Source: Ascidia mentula
Taxonomy: Eukaryota; Chordata; Ascidiacea; Phlebobranchia; Ascidiidae
Reading direction: 5' to 3'
Assembly: GCA_947561715.1 (NCBI GenBank)
Contig: OX387204.1
Coordinates: 16,869,001-16,933,000, forward strand
DNA: 64,000 nt
Below, piece after piece: positions 1 to 13,624 of the stretch (positions within the stretch are counted from its first letter, which is position 1; every line of letters starts with the position of its first letter). The notes beneath the pieces are model-generated. The model saw only the letters and a list, made by a program, of their open reading frames with translations, was not told the DNA's origin and did not search any database. Both the position numbers and the translations under genes were made by a program.

Positions 1-31
1 GTTCACCAACAACCATCACTTTTACATTTAC

Positions 32-1580
32 CATTTTAACAAAAATTCCGCCGATATTTGATTCCGACATCTTTCTGTAGAAATCCTCATCTCTTCCAAC
101 TTCCTTGCTCCCGGCGGCAGCTTCGATGGATGAGAGGAGAGATTCGTGGACTTCCAAGATGTCCGCCATGTTTCCGAAGAGCGCCCTCACGTGACCGTCC
201 TCGATCTCGAATTCGATTTGTTCGCAACATTTCTCGAACTCAGCCTTCATTACCTGATAAAAGTTAGGTTATTTTCCTCATTTCTGTGCAAAAGTCAACC
301 GACCAATAAACAGGACTGGCTCTAGCTGACACTTTTGGCAAAGCTATTGCCTAGCAGACCAATAGGATTAAAGTAATTTGTTTGTAGAGAGATTGCGCGC
401 AGTCAAGGTTGGTATACTATGTTATATAAAACATGGAGTGCATCAAAATAGTGTGCTACAAATATTCAATAAACGGTGGGATCGTATATGTATCTACAGT
501 TGAACACTAGAAAACAAGGCAAGTTTTTTAAGGATTGGACGAATTTGAGGGAAACATTAGTTAAAACGTGGGAATGTTTGATCGTAAATGACATTGAATA
601 CATTACTTAACGTGCTCGGTTAGTCTTTACAAGTCTATACCTATACGCATGGACAAAAAGTTCCCCTGTTTTTTGCTATGTTTTAGTTTGATACAAATGC
701 ATAAGTTAGTCCATCCATGAGAAATGATATTTGAAACCCATTTAGGTAGCCCGGGTATGACCATTGGTTTACCTCAAACATTAGTTAACGACCAACATGC
801 ACTAATAGCGACCAACAATAAAACGGATACGTCATAATTATCACGTAACAAGCGGGGTAATTTTGAACACTAGAAAATGTTGCATCCAGGAAGTACTTAT
901 ACTGCATGACCTAACAGTAGCAACGATCACGCATTGAAACTTCATCACATTATATTCATGTATATGAGTAAAAATTATACAAAGCAGTTATACGCAAACT
1001 TTTCACTCTATGTACTGCCCTCGGGGCATTTAAAAGCGAAACCTTACGTAGCAGGTTGTGTGAATGGGGATTTTACCACGATAATTATAAGGGTTTTAAC
1101 TTTGATGTTTTGGTATAAATTTGCGCTTCAAATCTTTTCCTATTGACAACTTTAAAAACATTTTCAAATAAGTTCACATCCCATTCCTATATTCCGTATA
1201 CGTCACCACCAGGGTGAGATTTAACCGGTTTGCACCGGTTCGCGCAATCCTGTTCATGGAATTTAATGACCAACGCGAACCGTTTGTTATTAAGTATGTG
1301 TAGGCCTATGTTTCACTTCGAGTACTGTATATTCCTGCGGTTAATGTGACATGCTGCTAGTGAGAGAACCAGATGCGAAAATATTTGAATCCCACCACTG
1401 GCTACAACACCCAGGTTCCGCACTTACTTCAACTGCAAAGTGGAGAATCTTCAGGTAAACTTTTTCGCGGGAAACGATTTCTTCGATGACACTGCATCGG
1501 ATTTGAGCTTGTTTGGACAAGTCGCCGTAAGCGTTTTTGTCTACAGCAGGCGAACTGCTAGAACCGTTCATCATTTTCAT
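32..1580 (-). CDS. DH-domain Rho guanine nucleotide exchange factor, partial (P-Rex-like)
   Basis: Two minus-strand exons are clear. The upstream one ends at 1428 with donor GTAAGT; it begins at an ATG at 1580 or, if spliced, at 1540 after a TAG acceptor. The second spans 253-32 and has good splice sites at both ends. Joined, they read into the start of a DH (RhoGEF) domain: CR1 is SVIEEIVSREKVYLKIL and the next helix is LFGNMADILEVHESLL. The phrase DILEVH plus the spacing resembles the P-Rex1/2 DH domain, which activates Rac at the membrane; that subfamily assignment is from memory and tentative. The rest of the DH domain and any PH domain lie beyond the left edge. The gene is divergent from CCT2. 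The 1.2 kb between the exons is intron with nothing recognisable. Confidence 0.6.
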
Positions 1581-4500
1581 TGACTTGGTTGGACAATTTA
1601 TGTCAACAGGTTACAGAAATCTACAAATCTGTTTTATAAATAGAGGAAATCTGTTGTTGCTTAGGGTTGTATATAATAAAATAAGTTTAATTGCGTTCAA
1701 CACATTCAACTTTGTACCGTGGCATCGCAAGTGCCGATTCCATGCGTAATATTTAAAATTAAAAAAGGTTGAAAACTTTGCTATTCTTTGCGTTTATAAT
1801 CCCTTGACAATTACTGTCCCATTTAAAGGTCAAACGAGGCATCGGAATTTACAACACACCTTTATCCAAATATCTGATCAGTTTTTACATGTAAAATACG
1901 TCTCTTCTGAATAATGCGTATTCTTCGAGCGGTTAATGACTGTCTGGGAAAGTTTAATGACCTCAGCCTTAGTTAGTGAAGTAACACATATTAGTTAGTG
2001 AAGTAACACGAAGTAACACATCGCCGTCACAAACACGCGGAACTTAAAAAACTTTCCGAAGTTTGTCAAAGCACGTGCGGTTTATCACAAACGAAACCTT
2101 GGTTCACCCTAAGGCGCATTAACGTCACAATTACGTAATGCAGCACTTTGGTGCTTTCCCCAGTGTGGACGTTGTACTTTTTATAGCTAAACAAACGTAC
2201 GATTGGTACCTAGGTCGCACATGTAGTGTTTACGCTTCAGTTTCGGCGCCGCACAAGACGAATATGGCGCAGAACATGAAAACCACAGTGAGGAAGTTAT
2301 TTCTTTTATCAACGACATTGTAGAAAGTTACATATCATTTGGGAACTCAAACGTTGAGGGTTACACTGCCTAAAAGCAGCCCAACAAAAAGTGTCTTCCA
2401 GATGCAGGTTTAGAAGCCATACGATGCCACTGCAACTCGGTTGAAGTTTCGTCGGTAAAGTTTGGTTGCTTCAGTTTATTTAAATGCGAACCTTCCTATT
2501 TAACTGTTGCCATTTGCCGAACTTATAGATGCACGCACTTTAGTATAAGCAGTATAAGCAGATTTCCCTCATCTCCATGGAGTTATAACAGCGAACATCC
2601 TTATATTGTAAGTGGAAATGTTCGTATAAAGTATAGATCGCCCAATGATAACTTCATTTTTTTGGATCGTGGAACTAAAAGTCTTACAAAAAGTGATTAT
2701 CATGACCAACCCAAATTGTAACAAAAAACAAGACCAAACATTAGGACTCAAATGAAACGCACACATCCAGACAGTTACATATTATACGTAATAACATATA
2801 ATGAACTATTCGAACAGTATGGGCTGATGGGGGCCTGTGTTACACTCAAATTGCAACAAGCAACAGACAAAATACTCCCCCGCTACTTTATACAAACCAC
2901 GACCACAACAAACACTATATGCATTCTCAGGAATCTATATTGTCCAACCCGTCTAAATGTGACAAACGTCGAAGCAAACTTGCAAGAATTGGACACAGCG
3001 ATTACTCACACGAGGAAATAATTATCAGAAATGACTCGAGTCGACACTAGACTGTACTTTGGACACACAGGCAAGACTCAACATCAACATTGTGATACGA
3101 CTTTCTTTTCTATTCCTATTGCGTTTTTCTTTAGCGTATCTAGTGTGGGTAACAGAACTTTCAAAACTATGAAGATCCATCACACTCTAGGCTAGCATGC
3201 ATATAGGGGCATTTAAAGTTTTTCTATTGCATAAAACCGGTTTGAATAGCAACTCGCACTTTGAGCCAGCAGCAGCAGCAGCAGCAGCTCTATAAACTAT
3301 AAGCTAGGTTATAACTCTGAAAACTCATCACGTCAACCTACTGTGAATTGTCTATTCCCCTGCGCATTTTATGACCTTACAAAATTACAGTGATAAAGCC
3401 GTTAATATGAACCGCACATAAACCGTAAACGCGCTGTGGAAACAGCAACTGTAAACGATCGACTGATGCGGTGACATCACCGCAATACGACGAGTCATAT
3501 CGAACGTACTGAGCTACAATAACAAAGCGACTTCGGGCCGCAGCTTCTAGTTTCTCTTCAGTATTTACATACTTGGGAAACCACCACAAAGGATCGGGAG
3601 CGGAATGTAATCAACCAAAGCAAAGACCTTACGTTGCTGAATGAACTTGCACCACTTCAAACATATTCGAATTACTAGAAAGTACGTCACTGTTGTTAAC
3701 TGACTGCAGAGGTTTTAGGACCATGGTGCGAAATTGTGTACGTGTGATGGGTTTAATTTATGACTGATTTTATCCGGCGATCGTTTTCTACTTTTTAAAC
3801 GGTTTAGGTCTATAATTACTCACAACATGATTCCACCGCGATTTGAACCCGTACTCTACTGTTCGCCTGCCATTGACATCAAATGCATAGATAAAGTCGG
3901 AAACGTTTGTATGACAAGAAAACATTTCAAAGTACTTTTTATTTGCAGCAATAACTGACTCAATGTTTGCAGAAGCATCCTCAGGGTTTAGAATAGTCAA
4001 CGTTGGTTAAACAATGCCAGAAGCAGGACCCTGTGCATTAATTATGAATAATTGGCGTTTGTGCTTACGTAGCACTGGTTCAACAAAGGCGCCTTCCTTT
4101 AAACCAGCATTGTAAACAAACTGGAAAGCCTGCAGGCGAGAAGCAAAAACAATAGACAATTGTGTATGTATTGCTATAATGGCGATGCAGCGAATAGCGA
4201 AAAAGCCTCTATTTAGCCTACATATCGTTTTGATTAAACTAATGTCCAACGTGTTTTGCTTCGTCACAAAAAAATGCAACTCGTGTTTTTGTTGTGATCA
4301 ATCTACAAAATGTTAAAAGACCTTTAAATTATTTAAAACCTTTAGTTTTTTCTGTTATCGTTTGCAACAAAATGATGCTCATCTGTTCGCTGGCTTATCT
4401 GTTAGCTTTAGCTTCAAAATGTTCATCTTTCTTTACGGCGAAAGCTCACCTGTTTTGTAAAATAAAATAAGTGCAATAAAACTATAAAAAAATTCCTTAT

Positions 4501-4856
4501 TTCCTGCAATCTACATTCACAAAATTTTCCAGAATTGTTTGCAAACTATACCCCTACCTTTAACAACAATGTCGATCCAACGTAGCTTTTATAAGGATGC
4601 CTCTCGGAAACTCACTGTAGGCAACCACACTATAGTGCGATAGTATGCTGCTTCCTGCTTTTTGTCTTAAGTGGGCGTTTATAGTCAGTGCTGTCAGAGC
4701 TTTGTTGTGAATGAATGATCCTCCGCTTTGTTATGGCATATTTTAGCATCAATAGCCGATGTGATTCGAGTCCATTTGTTGCAGTTTTAGAATATCTGAA
4801 AGGTTTAAAAATACCACATAGCAGGCGATCACACCCAATTTAACGTCCGAGTTTTC
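1541..4856. other. Intronic or intergenic stretch with small repeats
   Basis: No convincing gene is visible. It holds a short imperfect direct repeat near 1971-2020 (units containing AGTTAGTGAAGTAACAC), a CAG-type triplet run near 3268-3290, and several short unrelated open frames. If the exons at 4857-5220 belong to the RhoGEF gene, this is its intron. Confidence 0.4.
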
Positions 4857-5220
4857 ATCAGCGTAAGCTTTCCAAATGCCGGACAATTTTTGTGTTAAAA
4901 CCAACAAGTATTGACGTGCGATTCTGGCATTTCCGAGAGACGCAAGATCCTCCTCTGCAGCGGTTTTGCGAAAAAGTGCTTCGTGCACTTGTGTAATACT
5001 TAGTGTTCATTTGAGTATATTTGCACAAGCGAGAGCAATAGGCGGAATAAGTCCATACTGAAGAATAATATGTTAATTTTACATCAAAAGTCTTTACTCT
5101 GGTGAATGTTAAACCGCTACAATTAACCAACATCCTTCGGAAACAAACCATGCTGCGAATCTGTAATCCAATCAGTGGTAGATATGCTAACAGCATCTTC
5201 GGTAGATAGTTGGTTTTTTC
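4857..5220 (-). CDS. Possible upstream exons of the RhoGEF gene
   Basis: Two short minus-strand open stretches have matching splice phase. One, roughly 5220-5148, reads QLSTEDAVSISTTDWITD and ends at a GT donor in phase 1. The next starts at 4994 after ACAAG and reads HEALFRKTAAEEDLASLGN, then ARIARQYLLVLTQKLSGIWK, ending near 4857-4820. Phase 1 also fits the TAG acceptor at 1541 of the DH exon, so all three could be one transcript. The sequence looks coding (helical, no stops) but I recognise no domain, and phase agreement alone could be chance. It could instead be a separate small gene. Confidence 0.3.
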
Positions 5221-5229
5221 TTCTAATCT

Positions 5230-5726
5230 TGTTATATTATTGATGTAAAAGGGTATATTATTTATCAGCCATGCATTTATTAGGACTTATAATGTTAGTT
5301 TTAAAGCAATAAATAAAGAAAAACTTTTTGATACCTCTAGCTGTCATGGGATATAAATCCATCATGGAAACTTCTGGACTCGTCCCGATTCGAAATAGAA
5401 TATTTTACAGTGCTAGCAAAAAGCGTTTGTTGAGTTACCAATGGCAGCAGGTTAATATGTTGTATAGTTCAATAAAATGACAAACGTAGTTTAAGGCAGT
5501 TGGTTATTTGCCTTCGTTGTGCTATCCTAAACCAATGAACATAAAATAGACCATTTCTTTCAAAAATGATTAAACATAGTCTACAGTTTATGAAAACACA
5601 TAAAACTTTACTTGTAGGTTTCTAAGTTATTTTGATTGCTAATTTCAATAGGAAATTGAAAATCTCAAAATATTTTCTGCAACAGAGTCTTCTTTCATAA
5701 TTGGTAGCCAAACATAACCCTGCAAA
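5230..5726. promoter_or_regulatory. Divergent intergenic region, RhoGEF/CCT2
   Basis: AT-rich spacer between the putative minus-strand exons and the CCT2 start. By position it should contain the CCT2 promoter. No clear TATA box or binding site stands out. Confidence 0.3.
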
Positions 5727-8700
5727 ATGGTAAGTGCTTGGTGCTTGTTGACTGTAAGCTATTTCTTTTCATGATGCAACTTTTATTTGTTGCAGATGTC
5801 CCTAAACCCTGTGTCGATTTACTCTCAAGGAGCAGATGAAGAAAGGGCTGAAATTGCAAGAATGGTAACTCATTTGACATATCTGTTACACTGTCTGTGT
5901 TTATGCGTACAAATAAGGTTAAAATTGGTATCACTTTTTAAATGTATATGTGGGTGCGAAAAAGACACACATTGCTTTTTTTTCACCACATTGCTGGTCA
6001 TGTTGGAATTTGGAGCATTCCAAACCATATCATAATTATTTTTTTATCTTGTGACTAAATGTGCTTCTGAATTTATTTTGCTGACCAATTCATACCTAAA
6101 TTTCAAAAAATTGGGTTGGTGTCTTTTTTGTTTTATTTAAACTTGTAAGTTTTTTTTATTAGTCTTCATTTGTGGGAGCAATTGCCATTGGCGACCTTGT
6201 AAAAAGTACCCTCGGTCCCAAGGGTATGGACAAAATTCTGATGAGTCCAGGTCAAGGCCCAAACTCTGAACCTGGAATAACTGTAACCAATGATGGTGCA
6301 ACTATTCTTAAATCAGTGGGAGTTGATAATCCAGCAGCAAAAGTTCTTGTGGGTATGTAATCACTGGCGTAGAGTACAGGGCTTTCTTCGGTTCAAACCG
6401 CATTAAAAACGAAGGCACATACCTCTAATTACACTCATAAAGGTGCTTAGCACACAGTTTCGTATAACTCGCAATTGTGATCTACAATTATGCAACACAA
6501 GCAAAATCACGTTATCGTTTGTGTAGGGAAAATTGACTACCAGGTTCGTCGCAAAGGCATTTATTTAAAACATCATTTTGTCGATTTTTTTTCAATCGGC
6601 AATTACTTACATCGCCGGCTAAAACACTTGTTATCATAAAAGATGCTATAACCTGTATAATATAGCGTGCAAACGATCTTCTGAAGTTAGCATATTTTAC
6701 TCCCCGCACATCTGTTGGTATGCAAAACTCTGCACCAATGTATGTAATCATGGTAAACATGTTATATAATACACCTTTTCTCTACCACTGGTCTGTATAA
6801 TATTTTTTCTGTCTGCTGTCCCCAAATACATATTCTATTCTCATTTAATTGAGTGCGAATTGCATTATTTTGTCTTATTAAATGTACAGTTTTTTGTTTT
6901 ACATTTTAGTTTAGATTTTTAAAAATGCTAGGCTATTAAGAGTTGTGTTTAAGACTTACTGGTCCACAAGTATGATAAGGTTGAAGAGTAAAACTTTTGT
7001 TTCAAAATCAGCTTAATGTATGTAGTTTTACTTGCTGTTTAAGTAATGAACATTTATAGACTTACATTTTAAATTCAGTTAGCTTATTTTTTTAGTACCA
7101 AAACAGCCTGTAGATGTGAAATCACACTAAAATAAAATGTTTTTAGACCTTGCCAAAGTGCAGGATGATGAAGTTGGAGATGGAACAACTTCGGTAACTG
7201 TTCTTGCTGCAGAACTTCTACGAGTAAGTCATTGTTGTTGACTCTATGCAAGTGGCAGGAATACACAAAGTATAGCTGTTTAATCTTCTGTTTAGGAAGC
7301 AGAAAAACTTGTCGCACAGAAATTTCATCCTCAAACAATTGTAAGAGGGTGGAGGTTGGCTGTCGCTGCTGCAAAGAAGGCATTGGAGGATTCAGCTGTT
7401 GACAATGGGTAAGCGTTAAAAACTCTGCCACAAAATGGACCTGTTGTTTAGTTGATTGATATATTTGATGTTTATTTGGATTTTGAAACTGGTTGGTTTA
7501 TTGTTTGACAAACTATCAATGTAAAATAAAAATAGAAAAAAACGTCAGAAATTTGACTGCAGGAATCAGCCTTCAGTGTTAACAGATTAATATAACAGAT
7601 AATCTCCTAAATTATCTCTTGAATATTGATATGTATATATACAGATTATCTCACATAAACATTTGAGACTTCTTAATATTGCAGAAAAGATGAAGAACTG
7701 TTCCACAAAGATTTAATGAATGTTGCAAGAACAACGCTTAGTTCAAAACTTTTAACACAACACAAAGACTTCTTCTCCAAAATGGCTGTTGATGCTATTT
7801 TGAGATTAAAAAGCAGTGGGAATCTAGAAGCCATACAGGTGAACATTTTACATGTTTTGCTGTACATCAACAACACCGAACATGCACTTAATATAAATCT
7901 TGTTTTGAATTTAAAATACTGAATCTATTTGGAGTTCTGTGCAAATTAAAACAAAATGGAATATTCATTTGCAGATTATTAAAAAGCTTGGAGGCACAAT
8001 GACAGATTCCTATCTTGATGAAGGATTTTTGTTGGACAAAAAAATTGGGATGAATCAGCCAAAGAGATTAGAAAATGTAAAAATTATGATTGCAAACACT
8101 TCTATGGACACAGACAAAATCAAGGTTTGCTATATATGTACCTGATGTAAACAATGATGTATAAAATATTGATAAATACGATAAAACAAAATAAAACTAT
8201 TTGTAATGTTTGTGCAGATTTTTGGGTCACGGGTAAGAGTTGATGGAACAGCGAAAGTTGCAGAAATCGAGCTTGCAGAAAAAAACAAAATGAAAGAAAA
8301 ATGTGAAAAGATTATGGCTCACAATATTAACTGCTTCATCAACAGGTATGGGGAAAGGTTTAAGTGCTTCTACATTTCAAAGCAGACAAAAAAAGGTTGC
8401 TGGGTCTGTTCTTTTTTTTTTCAACAATATCAGGAGACCGACATGGAAAGAATGTGACCTGAAAAGCATCCACAGAAACTAGACCAACTACCCTGTCGAC
8501 TATTCAAACTAATTTTCGTTCTTTTTGTTTTTTTCAGACAACTTATCTATAATTACCCAGAACAACTTTTCGCTGATGCGGGTGTCATGGCGATAGAACA
8601 TGCTGATTTTGAAGGAGTGGAAAGACTCGCTCTTGTTCTTGGTGGTGAAATTTGTTCTACATTTGATCGACCTGACCTTGTCACCCTTGGACATTGTGAC

Positions 8701-9963
8701 CTCATTGAGGAGGTTATGATTGGAGAAGATAAACTAATTAAATTTTCTGGTGAGTGTACAACCTTTAAAAAAATGTATTTTAGTAAAGTTAACAACTTGT
8801 ATTCAACTATTGTTTTTTTATTTAGGAGTTGCAAGGGCCGAAGCCTGTACCATTGTTCTTCGTGGTGCAACCAAGCAAATTCTTGATGAATCAGAACGTT
8901 CCCTTCATGATGCACTTTGTGTACTGCAGAGGACAGTCGCTGAAACCCGAACTGTGCAAGGTGGAGGCTGTTCTGAAGCACTCATGGCTAATGCAGTTTC
9001 TGTAAGTGCAATGAAAACTCCAGGCAAAGAATCAGCTGCCATGGAGTCATTTGCAAGAGCTCTTCTTCAGGTAATTGTGTTTTCTTCAGAAGATATTTGC
9101 TTCTGGAATACATACTTTTTATTATCTGTTGCCATTGTTGTATTTATGTGCCAATTTTATTCAGTAAACATCACACTTTTATTAAAATAATGGTTTTTCA
9201 GTTGGCAAATGGAATTACAATCTAAACAAAACAGAAGCATAAACATTGTTTTTGATTTATGTAACAATCATTTTCCCAACTTTCAGATCCCTGTCACGAT
9301 TGCTGATAATGCAGGATTTGACAGCGCAGAGCTTGTTTCCCAGTTGAGGGCGGCTCATGCTGAAGGAAAAAATACTTACGGCCTAGGTTGGTGAAAGATG
9401 TAAACCATACAATGGTTAATCGTACCATAGACCTAACGTTAGGACAGGAATAGAATAAAATAAAGCATTTACAAATAAGTGGCATTTAACTAAAGCAACT
9501 ACTGTTATTTTGTGTGACATTTAGTTTTGTTTTGCATTTATTTGAAATATGTTTAACAGTAATAATTTTTCAACATTAGTTTTAAGTCTTTTAATGAAAA
9601 CATATCTTAAAATATATTGTTGCTTATATTCTGGAGCATCACTAAAAATAAACTTTTGTGTTGGTTTGCAGATATGGACGAGGGTGAAATTGCTTGTGTA
9701 AAAAGTCTCGGTATCACAGAATCATACCAAGTTAAGCGCCAGGTTTTGCTGAGCGCTGCAGAAGCAGCAGAAATGATTCTTCGTGTTGACAACATTATCA
9801 GAGCTGCTCCAAGGTAATTAAATAAATTTAATATTATTTTAAATTGTTTTGTGGATTGGAGTAGAATATGTTGAAAAATTCCTGATTTGTGTTTTGATGT
9901 TCATTTTACTGTAAACAACAAAAATTTATTTTTAGAAAACGCCGACCTGACCACCCTCATTAA
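5727..9963 (+). CDS. CCT2: T-complex protein 1 subunit beta (CCT-beta)
   Basis: One subunit of the cytosolic TRiC/CCT chaperonin, which folds actin, tubulin and many other proteins in an ATP-driven double ring. Exons: 5727-5729 (ATG only), 5796-5864, 6163-6352, 7147-7223, 7296-7408, 7685-7838, 7975-8124, 8218-8345, 8538-8749, 8826-9070, 9287-9386, 9672-9813, 9936-9963. The product is about 535 residues, the family's normal length. Diagnostic motifs are ADEERAE near the N-terminus, [10 protein letters not shown] and NDGATIL (equatorial ATP site), GDGTTSV (catalytic nucleotide loop), GGGCSE, and the subunit-specific C-terminus RRPDHPH. It matches vertebrate CCT2 along its whole length. The start could alternatively be the ATG at 5796, but a split ATG exon fits the usual longer N-terminus. 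An AATAAA lies near 10118. All exons are open and intact. Confidence 0.97.
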
Positions 9964-10910
9964 GTGTTTGTTACAAAGATTACTTGGCCGATTTTGTGCA
10001 GCACGAATGTTCCGTATTCAGAAAAGTTGTTTGTGCTGCTCCTTGCAAGCTATCTGTTAGTTGTTCCAGTGCTTGCATTTGTCGCATGTTATGCCTGTGT
10101 GTGTTTCAACTATTACCAATAAATTTTTCAACCAAACATTCAATGGGATTTTTTTCATCATAATTTCAGGGTTTTGTACAAATGGCCTTTGCCGTACAAG
10201 ATATATAATTATTTGTCAATACATGGTCCACTGTTCAAGTTTGTATTCGGAATAATCTGCGCATAAAATGGCAACACTGTGCACCAAGCATCTACAAATG
10301 GCTGTACCAACAAAATAATAACGTTTGAGGAGTTCATACTTGGTAGGTGGTGACACCATTTAAGGAGAAAATTGCACGAAATTTTACCATGTAAATATGA
10401 CATACCCAAAATATTGGCTGCAGTGTCACAGATTACAAGTCAAAAGCCAATATACCCTCTAAACAAACTAATAGATTGAAAACACAAAACAACATAATAC
10501 TTAACAGTGTCAATCTACATAATATATGTAACATCTTGCTGTTGAAATAGACCAATAAATCAAGTTCAAATGTCATAAAATACAACAACTGGCTTATAGA
10601 TAACACTAAATTGTAAGTAAAATGCATAATTAAATATAATTCTTCGTCTACGAGAAGACCCTTTTTTCTGAACTCACCGGGTCTTTAAAAATTCACATGA
10701 CAGGTGAAATAAGGTTCACCAAAGTTTAAACTGGCAAAAATATTTGAATATGCCAATAAAGGCAAATCAATAGCCAGCACCAACTCACACACAACGATAG
10801 AAGCCCCCGAAATTGTGCATCCAGATGTGCAGCAGAAGAGAAATTGCATTGCAACAATAACGAATGTACTTATTGAAACATTGCAAGAACGGGTGAACAA
10901 AAGATACAGG
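9964..10910. other. Convergent 3' intergenic region, CCT2/STXBP6
   Basis: Holds the CCT2 3' UTR with an AATAAA near 10118 and, on the other strand, the STXBP6-like 3' UTR. I see no other gene. Confidence 0.5.
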
Positions 10911-12730
10911 TCAGGCATTCTTGTAGTGATTGGCGAGTTCATGAGCGGTTTGTGAAAAACTTTTTGCTGTTTCAGCCATTTCTGCTGTTTTCGTATCAAC
11001 TCCCGATAGTTTCTGTCCCCTTTCTATAAGATCCTTTTTGTTTCTGTCCATCTGGGATTGCACTGAAGTAGAATTCACACAATTAGTGAGGCTTTTTCAA
11101 AAAGCCAATAAGTGACTAAAACTAACAGTAATAATGAACCTAACACCCATGTATAGTTCACAAAACCAAAAAAATAAGTAAATGTCTTTGTTTTTAATAT
11201 TTATTGCAAACTGGAATTAATTCTGTTGTCAAATTTAATATTTACAAATATTAGAATAAACACCCAAATAATCACCTGAGGCAGTGGGAAGTGTTTTGGT
11301 AATTTTAGTTGAAACGTTAATAAAAGGTGGTGGTGCCCGTTTGTCAAGATGCTTGGCACAAACTGTTGCAATGCTCTGCAAAAATTCTTCCTTCTCCTGC
11401 CCACTAATGGCCTCGAAACGAAAAGCTCGGTCAAAATAAAGGTCAAATTGAAGGCAGCCGGTTGACGCACTGTATCCGTCCACTTTCTGGTGTTAAAATA
11501 AAATGCAAATCAATATATTACATGAATTATACTTTTTCATTCAAGTTTTAATATTTTTTTTGAAGATAATTAACTTTACCTTAATATTATAAATTATGAT
11601 ATTACTCCAACAACTGTGGCATCAAAAAATGGAAAAAATGAAACTGGCTTTATTCATTATTAATGATTTCTTTATTCCAATATAAATATCACCAAATGAG
11701 ACATGTTATCTGGAAAAGCACTATGAACTTTATTATCTTGAAAAGCACTATGAACTTTGTTATCTGGAAAGAAAATAAATATACAAGAACAAGTTTTTAT
11801 TGAATGTTTCAGTGACACAACTTAGAACTAATAAATAAGATTAATAATATAGAATTACCGTCAATTCTTCCACAGGCCATAATCTTCTTTGTTCATAACC
11901 ATCACCTTTGTCAGGTCTCCTATACCTTTTCACCAAACAATATATTAAAAACTTTTCACAACTTTAAACTTATATTAGTTTATTTAAACTCAACCACCAG
12001 TTTTAACCTATGCAAATTGCCTAAAGAAATTAAAAAAAACAAATACCTGCTTATAAATGCTTTGACTGGCCTTTTTACAGTCACTGAACAACAAAGATAA
12101 TGGACGTTTTCCTTCTTGTTAAATGGTAATCCTGTTTGCTCTGTTTTTGACACCTGTAAATTTTTAAATACATACATAAATAGTCGTGTCACCATCAAAT
12201 TAATATTTTACATAAACACACACTTTGTTTTGATTGCGATCTAATCAATCTAACGTCTGTGAAAAAATAAATAATTAAACAAAAATGTCTGTATTGGAAT
12301 TTGCATAGTGAGTGTCTAATTCCACCAACTGCAGTCAAAATTAATTAATATTGAAGCCAATACATACATACAAATATGTACTGAATATATATACATATAT
12401 ACTGTATGAACTTTGGGAATTTTTTGCAAGCTGAGTAATGTAGTCTGGGCATGACAAAACACACAAGGTATTTACTGAATGGGCAGTTGTGCAAACAAAA
12501 CCAAATGATGCAATGCAAACACTACTGGACACAGTACAGTATTTTAACTACCATCTAATATACTTACTCGAAAATTATTTCCTATGAATTAGTTTTCGTT
12601 GCCAACATACCTTAGTAAAACCTATGAGTCTTTCGCCTTTAGGATGGAAGACATCTTTGTGTAGAGCATGTTTAACTTCCTTGGGCCGTGGGTTTATAGG
12701 AGTGGTTGGCGGTGGCGAAGATGAAGACAT
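10911..12730 (-). CDS. STXBP6: Syntaxin-binding protein 6 / amisyn-like
   Basis: Amisyn binds plasma-membrane syntaxin/SNAP-25 in place of VAMP and restrains exocytosis. Five minus-strand exons: 12730-12611, 12153-12047, 11925-11859, 11486-11276, 11062-10911 (TGA), about 218 residues. The N-terminal half has the Sec3/amisyn PH-like pattern: KHALHKDVFHPKGERLIGF, then CCSVTVKRPVKAFI, then a segment with FDLYFDRAF. The last exon encodes a VAMP-like R-SNARE motif, IERGQKLSGVDTKTAEM, ending SFSQTAHELANHYKNA, with an Arg at the expected zero-layer place. There is no C-terminal membrane anchor, as in amisyn. The proline-rich start MSSSSPPPTTPINPR is an N-terminal extension. The SNARE tail and short length exclude full-length exocyst subunit Sec3/EXOC1, which shares the N-terminal domain. 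Phases are consistent at every junction. Confidence 0.88.
11707..11770. repeat. 27-bp tandem repeat, about 2.4 copies
   Basis: The unit begins TATCTGGAAAAGCACTATGA and repeats with a period of 27 bp, with one or two mismatches. It lies in the intron between STXBP6-like exons 3 and 4. Confidence 0.8.
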
Positions 12731-13624
12731 GTTAGTTTCTCCAAACACTTTTATAGCATTTTATGACACAAATGTTTGGTGTTCGAACTGTTTTGAAAAC
12801 ACACAAAAACATAATTTAATAAAGTTTTTGTTTAATTTAAGCCTTATTGTATTTACACAACTTCACAAAAGTTATGTTCCAGTTTAAATAATGTCTTTTT
12901 TGGTCACTGGCCCTGTTACCCAGTCAACTATTGCTGCCCCAACACAAAATCGTTGCACTGTTTAATTCTGCTGTTGCAATCGAGTTGAATGTAGAAGAGA
13001 GAGTTTTCGTCTGCAAATTCTACCTCCTGTCCAATAATCACAATTGAAACATTCTGAAATACCACAAACGATTGTGACGTTGAGTGATTTGGTCAAAATT
13101 AAATTTGACATTGATTTTTTTTCTTTTTGTCTGCGGTTTTACGCCGAGTGCAACAGAAGCCGGTGAAGAATTCCAATCAATACTGGACGACATACCGCGT
13201 GAGATTGCTTCCTTCTTACCGGAAAATCCTCAGTAATTAATTGACAACACAAAAAAGATGCAAGAGAAGCTGGTGTTGCTTTGAATTCGACCGCGTCAAT
13301 ATGGTCGCTGGACTTATCTTTTAAACATGTAAAACTCCTGTACAGTTCATGGCAAATTTCGAAAACGATGCATAAGTTAGTTGGCTGTGTTTGCCAAGTG
13401 GGTGGAAGCACTTAACTGATATCTTCATTCGGTTGTAAATCAGATCAAACAACGTACAGCACGGTTTGTCAACCAACCATTGCGTGTCAAAAAACGTGTC
13501 TGTCTGCAGAGTTCGTGGCCTGCAAAACTAATCACTATATTTTACCACAACTACAAAGCTTTCTTCTAAATCTGCACCGCCGAAAATCGCTAACAGTTGT
13601 TCGGAAACGTGTTTTACAGAAGCC
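12731..13624. promoter_or_regulatory. Divergent intergenic region, STXBP6/CCDC172
   Basis: About 0.9 kb between two divergent starts, so it should carry both promoters. Short open stretches occur on the plus strand (for example from 12890 and from about 13140), but none can be tied to a gene. Confidence 0.35.

Noticed and set aside
2752..3021. 89-residue plus-strand frame rich in Thr
   Set aside because: No homology recognised, no splice or start context, AT-rich surroundings; not supported as a gene.
3788..4279. Minus-strand frames 4279-4007 and 4000-3788, in one frame separated by a single TAA, with a B-box-like GGTTCAAATC near 3846
   Set aside because: No protein family recognised and no A box at the proper distance; could be an old tRNA-derived repeat, but evidence is too thin.
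6235..6260. CTGATGAGTCCAGGTC inside a CCT2 exon looks like a hammerhead core start
   Set aside because: It encodes conserved CCT2 residues and lacks a following GAA plus stem III and cut site, so it is a chance match.
12890..13240. Short plus-strand coding-like stretches upstream of CCDC172 (from ATG 12890, and a frame ending at about 13236 with EFQSILDDIPREIASFLPEN)
   Set aside because: No consistent splice phase between them and no known domain; left as part of the divergent promoter region.
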